Positions 1 to 5,310 of a DNA stretch of 7,882 nt are shown here, piece after piece (position 1 is the stretch's first letter; the number at the start of each line of letters is the position of its first letter). The translations under genes and the position numbers were made by a program. Origin of the DNA: Flavobacteriales bacterium UBA1820 (GTDB taxonomy: Bacteria; Bacteroidota; Bacteroidia; Flavobacteriales; UBA1820); the NCBI GenBank assembly GCA_002314265.1, contig DCEW01000007.1, positions 1 to 7,882 of the forward strand, given 5' to 3'. The notes beneath the pieces are model-generated. The model had not been told where the DNA came from. It ran no database searches and saw only the letters and a list, made by a program, of their open reading frames with translations.

Positions 1-464
1 TCTTCCACCGTACCGTAGGGCGAGGATTTCGAGACGAATCCACGTGCCGAGGTGGGGGAGTACTGTCCCTTGGTCAGACCGTAGATCTTGTTGTTGAGCA
101 GGATGACGTTGATGTCCACGTTGCGGCGCACCGAGTGGATGAAGTGGTTGCCTCCGATGGCCATGCAGTCGCCGTCGCCGGTGATCTGCCATACGGACAA
201 GTGGGGGTTGGCTACCTTTACACCTGTGGCGATGGCGGCTCCGCGTCCGTGGATGGTGTGGAAGCCGTAAGTGCCCATGTAGTAGGGCAGACGGGACGAG
301 CAACCGATACCGGAGATTACGGCCGTGTCCTTGGGAGCGATGCCCAGTTCGGCCATCGCTTTCTGAAGGGTGTTGACCACCGCATGGTCGCCGCAGCCCG
401 GGCACCAGCGTACGTATTGGTCGCTTTTGAAGTCTTTAGCGGTATATTGATGATTTTCGCACAT
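1..464 (-). CDS. korB: 2-oxoacid (2-oxoglutarate):ferredoxin oxidoreductase, beta subunit, partial
   Basis: This is the TPP-binding catalytic subunit that, with KorA, oxidatively decarboxylates 2-oxoglutarate (or a related 2-oxoacid) to the acyl-CoA and reduces ferredoxin in the cytoplasm. I translated 154 codons from the ATG at 464; the 3' half lies beyond the left edge, and family members are usually about 330-340 aa. Visible motifs are CPGCGDH at residues 21-27, GIGCSSR from 52, IHGRGAA at 71-77, and the TPP/Mg signature GDGD (97-100) followed by NN at 124-125, then [14 protein letters not shown]. The start is fixed by the position 4 bp after the korA stop, with a GGAG 10 nt upstream inside the last korA codons, which suggests translational coupling. 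There is no 4Fe-4S ferredoxin domain in the part seen. Substrate choice (2-oxoglutarate versus another 2-oxoacid) cannot be read directly. The family call is firm. Confidence 0.93.
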   Translation of the reverse strand, partial: MCENHQYTAKDFKSDQYVRWCPGCGDHAVVNTLQKAMAELGIAPKDTAVISGIGCSSRLPYYMGTYGFHTIHGRGAAIATGVKVANPHLSVWQITGDGDCMAIGGNHFIHSVRRNVDINVILLNNKIYGLTKGQYSPTSARGFVSKSSPYGTVE

Positions 465-468
465 GGTC

Positions 469-2325
469 TTATTTCTCCAGCAGTTTAGTGAAACATTCGG
501 TGAGCTCTGCAACCTTGAACGGCTGACCCTGTACCTTGTTGTACTTTTCGAGGTGGTTCAGCCCGTCGATCTTCATGCGCAGGTATCCGGCCAACTGACC
601 GTCGTTGAGTTCGCACACCACGATCTTTTTGTATTTCTTGAGCACTTCCTCGGTGTTCTTGGGCAGGGGGTTGAGGTAGCTGAAATGCGCCAGGGCCACT
701 TTCTTGCCAGCGCGGTTCATCTCGTTGACAGCCTCCATCATGTGTCCGAAGGTGCCGCCCCAGGATACGGCCAGCAGGTCGGCCGAAGGATCGCCCAGCA
801 CCCGAAGGTCAGGTACATCGGCTACCACGTTCTGGATCTTGGCCTTGCGGGCATCGACCATCTTCTGGTGGTTGGCCGGGTCGGTTGAAATGGCCGAAGT
901 GGTGTAGTCTTTTTCCAGACCGCCCAGACGGTGCATAAAGCCTTCCATGCCGGGAACAGCCCAGTAGCGCACCATCGTCTTTTCGTCGCGCAGGTAAGGT
1001 TTCCAGCCTTTTTCCAGCATTTCCGGACGGACGTAGTTCGGACGGATATCCGGATATTCGGCCAGGTTGGGCACGCGCCATGCGGAGGAACCGTTGGCAA
1101 TGAACGCGTCGGTGAGCAGGATGACGGGTGTCATGTGCTCCAGAGCGATCTTGGCGGCTTTGTAGGCCATCTCGAAGCAGTCGGTCGGGGTGGCGGCAGC
1201 CACGACCACGACAGGCGATTCACCGTTGCGGCCGAAGAGTGCCTGCAACAGGTCGGTCTGCTCGCTCTTGGTGGGAAGGCCGGTGGAAGGACCTCCGCGC
1301 TGTACGTCCACAATGACCAGCGGCAGTTCGGCCATTACGGCCAGGCCGATAGCTTCGCTCTTGAGCGCCAAGCCAGGCCCCGAGGTGCTGGTAGCGGCCA
1401 GGTCGCCGGCGAACGAGGCGCCGATGGCGGTGCAGATGCCGGCAATTTCGTCCTCGGCCTGTACGGTCTTGACGTTGAGCTCTTTCAGTTTGGCCAATTC
1501 GTGCAGGATGTCCGTAGCCGGGGTGATGGGGTAGCTCCCCAAGAAGAGCGGCAAGTGCGCTTTTTCAGCAGCGGCTACCAAACCGTAGGCCGTAGCCTTG
1601 TTTCCGTTGATGTCGGTGTAAATACCCGGCTGGCTGGCGTGGCCTTCGATGCGGAAGGTGGATACCGAGGCGTGGATGTTGTTGCCGTAGTTGTATCCGT
1701 CGGTCAGCACCTTGATGTTGGCTTCCAATACGCTGGGCTTTTTACCGAATTTGTTTTGCAGCATGTGGATGGCGCGCTCCAGCGGCCGGTCGAACAACCA
1801 GCAGATCAGCCCCAGGGCAAACATGTTTTTGCTCTTCAGTGCGGCTTTGGCATCCAGACCGGTGCCTTCCACGGCGTGCTTGACCATCGAGGTCATGGGC
1901 ACGGGCACCTGCTGCACCGATCCCAGACCGAGTTCGGCGAAGGGGTCGTCGGTGGTAAAGAGGGCCTTTTCCAGATCGCTCTTCAGGAACGAATCCGTGT
2001 CGAAGATCACCACGGCGTTCTTTTTGATGTTTTTGACGTTGACCTTCAAGGCAGCGGGGTTCATGGCCACCAGGACGTCGGCCTTGTCGCCGGGGGTGTA
2101 CACTCCTTCGGCGCCCAGATGTACCTGGAAGCCCGATACGCCGCTCAGGGTGCCTTTGGGCGCACGCACCTCGGCCGGATAATCCGGGAAAGTGGAGATG
2201 CTGTTCCCGATGAATGCCGAGAGGTTGGAGAACATGTTGCCTACCAACTGCATGCCGTCGCCCGAGTCGCCGGAAAAGCGGATGACCACTTGTTCCAGTT
2301 CTTTGACTTTGGTTGTTTCTAACAT
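469..2325 (-). CDS. korA: 2-oxoacid (2-oxoglutarate):ferredoxin oxidoreductase, fused gamma-alpha subunit
   Basis: This is the partner of KorB in the ferredoxin-reducing 2-oxoacid oxidoreductase. The 618-residue protein has a fused architecture. A gamma domain spans about residues 10-200, with the opening motif [10 protein letters not shown] (17-26) and [17 protein letters not shown] (46-62). The pyrimidine-binding alpha domain follows from about 235, with YPITPAT at 265-271, EDEIAG at 291-296, TSTSGPGL at 312-319 and [13 protein letters not shown] at 344-356. The C-terminal transketolase-like domain II lies at about 510-600. This gamma-alpha fusion and its length are normal for Bacteroidota KorA. 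The ATG at 2325 opens directly into the gamma domain; upstream sequence is A/T-rich with no clear Shine-Dalgarno. The stop lies 4 bp before korB. The G+C-rich coding sequence produces a long open frame on the opposite strand, which I treat as a shadow. Specificity for 2-oxoglutarate is inferred from family resemblance. Confidence 0.94.
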   Translation of the reverse strand: MLETTKVKELEQVVIRFSGDSGDGMQLVGNMFSNLSAFIGNSISTFPDYPAEVRAPKGTLSGVSGFQVHLGAEGVYTPGDKADVLVAMNPAALKVNVKNIKKNAVVIFDTDSFLKSDLEKALFTTDDPFAELGLGSVQQVPVPMTSMVKHAVEGTGLDAKAALKSKNMFALGLICWLFDRPLERAIHMLQNKFGKKPSVLEANIKVLTDGYNYGNNIHASVSTFRIEGHASQPGIYTDINGNKATAYGLVAAAEKAHLPLFLGSYPITPATDILHELAKLKELNVKTVQAEDEIAGICTAIGASFAGDLAATSTSGPGLALKSEAIGLAVMAELPLVIVDVQRGGPSTGLPTKSEQTDLLQALFGRNGESPVVVVAAATPTDCFEMAYKAAKIALEHMTPVILLTDAFIANGSSAWRVPNLAEYPDIRPNYVRPEMLEKGWKPYLRDEKTMVRYWAVPGMEGFMHRLGGLEKDYTTSAISTDPANHQKMVDARKAKIQNVVADVPDLRVLGDPSADLLAVSWGGTFGHMMEAVNEMNRAGKKVALAHFSYLNPLPKNTEEVLKKYKKIVVCELNDGQLAGYLRMKIDGLNHLEKYNKVQGQPFKVAELTECFTKLLEK

Positions 2326-2344
2326 AGAGAAATCGATTTATTTC

Positions 2345-2357
2345 GCCCCGAAGGGGC
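2345..2357 (-). promoter_or_regulatory. Small hairpin in the korA leader
   Basis: This is a perfect 5-bp inverted repeat, GCCCC-TTC-GGGGC read on the korA strand, 19 nt before the korA ATG. The RNA could also form a C(UUCG)G-type loop in a slightly shifted register. The 3' flank is A-rich rather than U-rich, so it does not look like an intrinsic terminator. It may stabilise the korAB mRNA leader or tune translation; this is inference only. Confidence 0.35.
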
Positions 2358-2387
2358 TGTTTGCGTGTGTTTTGTTTTTTCGATCCC

Positions 2388-2406
2388 GCACGGGAAAGTT
2401 CCGTGC
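2388..2406 (-). promoter_or_regulatory. Inverted repeat upstream of korA
   Basis: A 6-bp perfect inverted repeat (GCACGG / CCGTGC, 7-nt spacer) lies 62 nt before the korA start. There is no T-tract on either side, so a terminator is unlikely. It could be an operator half-site pair or a leader hairpin. I could not find a convincing -33/-7 promoter in the 130-bp gap; the nearest candidate is a poor TATTTG about 21 nt after a TTTG. Read-through from the deaminase gene is therefore possible. Confidence 0.25.
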
Positions 2407-2455
2407 AAACGAGGGCAAATAAACGAAAAAAATGCCGGGCTTCAAAGTAAAAACC

Positions 2456-3157
2456 TCATTCTTTTTCTTCGTCGAGTTGTTCGATTTCCACCCCGGCCGA
2501 GCGGAGAAAATCCAACCCTTCGGTGTCCGAGTAACCGTGGCGGTACACCACGCGCCGGATGCCGGCCTGGTGGATGAGCTTGCTGCATTCGCGGCAGGGC
2601 GACATGGTTACGTAGAGGGTGGCTCCTTCGCACGACTGGGTCGAGGCCGCGATCTTGAGGATGGCGTTGGCCTCGGCGTGGAGTACGTACCATTTGGTCT
2701 GGTTGTTTTCATCCTCGCACGCATTTTCAAAGCCGGTCGGAGTGCCGTTGTAGCCGTCCGAGATGATCTTGCGGTCTTTGACGATCAAGGCACCGACTTT
2801 CTTGCGGTTGCAGTGCGAGAGTTCGGCCCAGACGGCAGCCATGCGCATGTAGGCGCGGTCGAACTTGCGCTGTTTCTCCCGGTCCTGCGTGGTTTTCCGG
2901 GAGACGTTTCCCGGGGTGCTTTTCGTTTTCTTCTCCTTTTTTCCCGTGACGGCCGCTTTCTTTGGGGCAGCTGCGTCATCCCTCCGGTAGGGGGTCAGGT
3001 CGCCGAAACGCTCGGCCAGCAGGGTTTGCCGCTGTTCGGAGAGGCGGAGTTTGCCGTTTTCTACCAGCGAGAGGTGTGGCTGGCTCATCCCCAGAAAGGT
3101 GCAGAGAGCCTTTTGGGTGATCTTATGGTCTTTTCGGAGTTTTTTGAGGTCGATCAT
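2456..3157 (-). CDS. XRE-type HTH domain fused to dCMP deaminase
   Basis: The C-terminal part (about residues 98-228 of 233) is a zinc-dependent deoxycytidylate deaminase, converting dCMP to dUMP for thymidylate synthesis. It shows SHCNRKKVGA (114-123), GYNGTP (135-140), the catalytic HAE (H160, E162) and PCREC (zinc ligands C188 and C191). The N-terminal 1-55 residues look like a Cro/CI-type helix-turn-helix: LRKDHKITQKALCTFLGMS followed by QPHLSLVENGK and LAERFG. A Lys/Thr/Ser-rich linker (about 60-97) joins them. Ordinary bacterial dCMP deaminases are about 140-160 aa with no HTH. No ATG, GTG or TTG codon occurs in frame between about residues 55 and 103 (the two valines there are GTC), so the deaminase cannot easily be made alone. 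The ATG at 3157 is 22 bp after the upstream stop and has an A-rich leader without Shine-Dalgarno. The deaminase call is firm and the HTH call strong; DNA binding and autoregulation are inference. Confidence 0.9.
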   Translation of the reverse strand: MIDLKKLRKDHKITQKALCTFLGMSQPHLSLVENGKLRLSEQRQTLLAERFGDLTPYRRDDAAAPKKAAVTGKKEKKTKSTPGNVSRKTTQDREKQRKFDRAYMRMAAVWAELSHCNRKKVGALIVKDRKIISDGYNGTPTGFENACEDENNQTKWYVLHAEANAILKIAASTQSCEGATLYVTMSPCRECSKLIHQAGIRRVVYRHGYSDTEGLDFLRSAGVEIEQLDEEKE

Positions 3158-3179
3158 CAGTATGTTTTTTGAGAGAGAA

Positions 3180-3758
3180 TTATCGCAGGGTGAAGGGGAA
3201 GGTGCGGATGAGCAAGGGAATCATCAGTCCGATGGCGATCGAGGAGAGCACCAGGATGTAATCCCGGCGGTTTACCCCGAAAAAGGCCACCAGCGACGAG
3301 ATGCACAGCACGACCAGCGCGGCGAGGATAACGCCGACCGCCAGCCCGAGCGTGAAACACAGCAAGGGAAATACCGTGCCGTCCGCCTGTCCGTAACCGC
3401 TGCCCATCGATAGCCCGAGGACGATCCCGAAGAGGATGTCGATGGCGTATCCGGTTTTTTCCAGGATGGCGGAGTGTTTGGCTCCGGCTCCCAGGATGTT
3501 GAACAGGGCCAGGAGTGTGGCCAGAAAAGGCAGCAGAAAGGCGGTCAGTGCCGAGCGCAGGTGGAACAGTTCGCAGGCCGAGAGGGTCATCCCGACCAAA
3601 GTGGCCGCGGCAAAGACCACCGAGAGCATCAGCGCACGGCGGTAGTCGGAGAGGCTATAGACGAAAAAGAGCAGGATGAGCAGGGTGAGGGTGGTCAAGT
3701 GCGCTTGGTGCAGGAGAAACCATGCGCCGTCCGAAAAGTAAGGAATGAAAGCATCCAT
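3180..3758 (-). CDS. HupE/UreJ-like integral membrane protein with atypical metal-site residues
   Basis: This is a 192-residue hydrophobic protein with about six or seven predicted membrane helices (roughly 22-36, 43-60, 69-90, 104-118, 129-158 and 168-185). The overall pattern matches Bacteroidota HupE/UreJ_2 proteins: an N-terminal YF..G start, a Y..xDYRRAL loop at 34-43, a FLLPFLATLLALFNIL helix, and a C-terminal NRRDYILVLSSIAIGLMIPLL segment close to the family's RDW..V.SS..IG...P. Family members are linked to nickel or other metal transport. The histidines usually found in the first helices and in the HG motif appear replaced here (F14, T22-T23, and L114 in GIVLGLS), so a metal-transport role is doubtful. 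I chose the ATG at 3758 over the in-frame TTG at 3794, because the likely transcription start falls only a few bases before that TTG. It heads the operon with the HTH-deaminase gene. The family is recognised from memory of its pattern. Confidence 0.62.
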   Translation of the reverse strand: MDAFIPYFSDGAWFLLHQAHLTTLTLLILLFFVYSLSDYRRALMLSVVFAAATLVGMTLSACELFHLRSALTAFLLPFLATLLALFNILGAGAKHSAILEKTGYAIDILFGIVLGLSMGSGYGQADGTVFPLLCFTLGLAVGVILAALVVLCISSLVAFFGVNRRDYILVLSSIAIGLMIPLLIRTFPFTLR

Positions 3759-3804
3759 GGGTTCGATCGCAAAAGAAAAATGGTTGTCTGGCAATGACAG
3801 ACTG

Positions 3805-3835
3805 CGAAAATACGAAAAATGCCTGCAAAGTCCAA
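3805..3835 (-). promoter_or_regulatory. Bacteroidota-type promoter for the membrane protein/HTH-deaminase operon
   Basis: Read on the minus strand, a TTG (3835-3833) is followed by exactly 20 nt and then TATTTTCG (3812-3805). This is one mismatch from the Bacteroidota -7 consensus TAnnTTTG with the expected 19-21 nt spacing. A start of transcription near 3798 would give a leader of about 40 nt to the ATG at 3758. Confidence 0.55.
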
Positions 3836-4023
3836 TATTTCAGATGCTTTTTTGTCGCTTGGCCTTTGGAAAAGGGCGGAAGGGGCGAGCGGAGGACCTT
3901 CCCTGGAAGTGTTTTGCAGACGGAAAGTTCTCGAATCCGGGAAGGGCGTGGACTTTAACCTTTATTTAGGTGTATTGCGGTCAAGTTTAGCGTTTGTCCC
4001 GGGGGTGCGTTCGGTTTTTTTTG

Positions 4024-4031
4024 TAATTTTG
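4024..4031 (+). promoter_or_regulatory. Candidate -7 promoter element for the lipoprotein gene
   Basis: TAATTTTG is an exact match to the Bacteroidota -7 consensus TAnnTTTG and would place the transcription start near 4038, about 40 nt before the ATG at 4078. The -33 partner is weak: the nearest TTTG (3993-3996) is 27 nt away rather than 19-21. The core match supports it, but the spacing lowers confidence. Confidence 0.45.
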
Positions 4032-4077
4032 CTCGTTGGAATCATATCGTTAGGATCAACCCTAAACCCCATTGAGG

Positions 4078-5121
4078 ATGAAAAAGAAAAATATCGGGAG
4101 ATTTTCTTTGTGTGCTGCGCTGCTCTCCGCAGTGTTGGCAGGTGCTTGCTCTTCGGTCAAGATGGCGAAAAATACCGAATGCGTGATCGAGGAATTTTCC
4201 ATCATGGAATATCCCGATGTCAAGATAGACCGTAACGACCCATACATCGTTGTCCATATGCCCGAGGAGGTGAGCGACTTGCGCATGACTCCCATCTTTA
4301 CCATTTCGCAAGGGGCTACCATCATGAACGAAGGCACAGAATCGGGTGTGAAGCGCGATCTGGGCGATAATGCCAAGGTTACGGTCGTTTCGGAGGACGG
4401 GTTGTACCTGAGTACGTACAGTATGTCGGTGGCGTATGACAACAATCGTTTGAACTTTAATTCCGTAGAACTTCCGCAGGATGGGGAAAAATACGGCGAG
4501 AATCTTTCGTTTTCCTTTGTGGATTTCCCGGGAACGCTTGCGGAAGAAGAGCCGGTGAAGTGGAACGGTTTTGCCATGAGCAACCATCAGGCTCCCGATA
4601 TGACCAATCCGCCTGCCGACCTCCTCTCCTGGCAACTGTACCCGGCCGAGAGCTCGGGACGGGGCAATATGGTGTTTGCTCACTTGGGATATGGTGCGGA
4701 AAATGCCGTCGAGATCGTGTTCAACCGCCCGGTCAATCCCGATTCACTCACCATCGTGCCGTCGGCACTTACCTTGCAGTGCATGAAGAACGGCTATACG
4801 GACTCCTCCGGGCAAAATGTCCCGGGGATGAGCATGGACCAGGGCGACTACATGATCCTGGTGGCCGAAGGATATGACGAAGACGGGCAGTTGTTGGGTT
4901 CGAAGGAAATGTACATCGCAAACTTTTCCCTGCCCGAGCGTCCCTACATCCGCGAGGGATGGCAGACGTTCAAGTTCAATTCGAGCAAACTCAAAAGCAT
5001 CCGCAAAATGAAACTCTACGTCGAGGGAGCGCGCGAGGCTTTCTATCCGATATTCGGTATCGACAAACTGTCCTACCAGGTGCAGCCCGTAGCGACTCCC
5101 GACGAGGACGACCAGGAATAA
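4078..5121 (+). CDS. Secreted lipoprotein with DUF4465-like C-terminal domain
   Basis: This 347-residue protein has a type II signal peptide: MKKK, a hydrophobic core, then LAGAC with the lipidated cysteine at residue 24. No acidic cluster follows the cysteine, so the usual Bacteroidota surface-export signal is not obvious and the protein may stay facing the periplasm. Residues about 35-122 look like a small beta-rich, Ig-like adaptor (IEEFSI, DPYIVVHMPEEV, TPIFTISQGATI, VVSEDG). Residues about 135-335 resemble the DUF4465 type of secreted Bacteroidota beta-sandwich: WNGFAMSN at 162-169, GDYMILVAEGYDEDGQ at 256-271, then KEMYIANF, EGWQTFKFNSSKLKSI and FGIDKLSY. The acidic tail ends in DEDDQE. 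The ATG at 4078 is preferred to an in-frame TTG at 4072, as it opens the signal peptide; GAGG directly abuts it, too close for a normal Shine-Dalgarno. The gene stands alone, without a SusC/SusD pair nearby. Function is unknown. Confidence 0.82.
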   Translation: MKKKNIGRFSLCAALLSAVLAGACSSVKMAKNTECVIEEFSIMEYPDVKIDRNDPYIVVHMPEEVSDLRMTPIFTISQGATIMNEGTESGVKRDLGDNAKVTVVSEDGLYLSTYSMSVAYDNNRLNFNSVELPQDGEKYGENLSFSFVDFPGTLAEEEPVKWNGFAMSNHQAPDMTNPPADLLSWQLYPAESSGRGNMVFAHLGYGAENAVEIVFNRPVNPDSLTIVPSALTLQCMKNGYTDSSGQNVPGMSMDQGDYMILVAEGYDEDGQLLGSKEMYIANFSLPERPYIREGWQTFKFNSSKLKSIRKMKLYVEGAREAFYPIFGIDKLSYQVQPVATPDEDDQE

Positions 5122-5140
5122 TCCCACGCCCGGGGAGCAC

Positions 5141-5159
5141 GGCGGAGGGACTTTCCGCC
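5141..5159 (+). other. Hairpin in the lipoprotein 3' region
   Basis: A perfect 6-bp inverted repeat, GGCGGA / TCCGCC with a 7-nt spacer, starts 20 nt after the lipoprotein stop. The GGCGGA arm recurs as a direct copy at 5184-5189, at the foot of the terminator, so the TCCGCC arm could pair with either copy. No T-tract follows, so it is probably a 3'-UTR structure, not the terminator itself. Confidence 0.4.
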
Positions 5160-5188
5160 AAATACGGGCATTGGCCTTTTGCAGGCGG

Positions 5189-5233
5189 AAAAGACAGGGG
5201 TGGTATCGCAGCGATGCGCCTTTGTCTTTTTTT
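5189..5233 (+). terminator. Intrinsic terminator after the lipoprotein gene
   Basis: An A-tract arm AAAAGACA (5189-5196) pairs with TGTCTTTT (5223-5230). The pairing continues inward to 5202/5217 with G-U wobbles (5197, 5198 and 5201), then a small 2x1 interior loop, then ATCG/CGAT closed by a CAG triloop (5209-5211). The descending arm runs into an unbroken T-tract ending at 5233. The stem, A-tract and T-tract together make a textbook rho-independent terminator 67 nt after the lipoprotein stop. It isolates that gene from clpC. Confidence 0.75.
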
Positions 5234-5259
5234 GTCGGCCAGGGGCAAGTACGAGAGAT

Positions 5260-5277
5260 AAAACGAAGACAAAACGA
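5260..5277 (+). repeat. Pair of 7-bp direct repeats (AAAACGA) upstream of clpC
   Basis: AAAACGA occurs at 5260-5266 and again at 5271-5277, an 11-bp period or about one helical turn. The pair lies between the lipoprotein terminator and the clpC leader hairpin, where a clpC promoter must be if the gene has its own. Such phasing could mark a binding site on one DNA face, but it may be chance. No clear TAnnTTTG -7 element is visible here. Confidence 0.3.
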
Positions 5278-5279
5278 CG

Positions 5280-5300
5280 GGAAGCCACCCATCGGCTTCC
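5280..5300 (+). promoter_or_regulatory. Leader hairpin directly upstream of the clpC ribosome binding site
   Basis: A perfect 7-bp inverted repeat, GGAAGCC / GGCTTCC with a 7-nt loop, ends 10 nt before the clpC ATG and immediately before its Shine-Dalgarno. It is not a CIRCE element. In RNA it could control access to the ribosome binding site or stabilise the message. A temperature- or stress-responsive role would suit a chaperone gene but is inference. Confidence 0.45.
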
Positions 5301-5302
5301 GA

Positions 5303-5307
5303 AAGGA
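5303..5307 (+). promoter_or_regulatory. Ribosome binding site of clpC
   Basis: AAGGA lies 3 nt before the ATG at 5311. It is the clearest Shine-Dalgarno in a window where most genes lack one, and it decides the clpC start against the upstream in-frame codons, which run through the terminator and leader hairpin. The spacing is short. Confidence 0.55.
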
Positions 5308-5310
5308 AAA

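Larger units (their letters stand above)
3759..4077. other. Divergent intergenic region (319 bp)
   Basis: This gap separates the minus-strand membrane-protein operon from the plus-strand lipoprotein gene. It holds a minus-strand promoter candidate (3805-3835), a plus-strand -7 candidate (4024-4031), a purine-rich G+C stretch at about 3866-3897, and a short palindrome at 3898-3909 (CTTCC-CT-GGAAG) that could be an operator or chance. A small TTAGG/CCTAA inverted repeat (4050-4065) sits in the lipoprotein leader. Short open frames crossing it show no recognisable protein features. Confidence 0.7.

Noticed and set aside
931..2322. A 463-codon open frame on the plus strand, antisense to korA
   Set aside because: It mirrors korA codon for codon, its translation is rich in Gly, Val and His with no domain or motif, and G+C-biased third positions explain the lack of stops. 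korA has strong family motifs along the same stretch.
2456..3758. The HTH-deaminase and membrane protein as a phage-defence system
   Set aside because: Deaminase-based defence is known, but the neighbours are housekeeping genes, there are no mobile or defence genes nearby, and the deaminase has a standard metabolic catalytic core without the P-loop kinase domain of DcdV.
3819..4235. A plus-strand frame with a hydrophobic stretch crossing the divergent region
   Set aside because: It overlaps the signal peptide region of the lipoprotein in another frame, spans both promoter candidates, and has no homology I recognise.
5179..5310. A 44-codon N-terminal extension of clpC
   Set aside because: It crosses most of the intrinsic terminator and the leader hairpin, and ClpC proteins start with the Clp_N repeat, as they do from the ATG at 5311, which has its own ribosome binding site.
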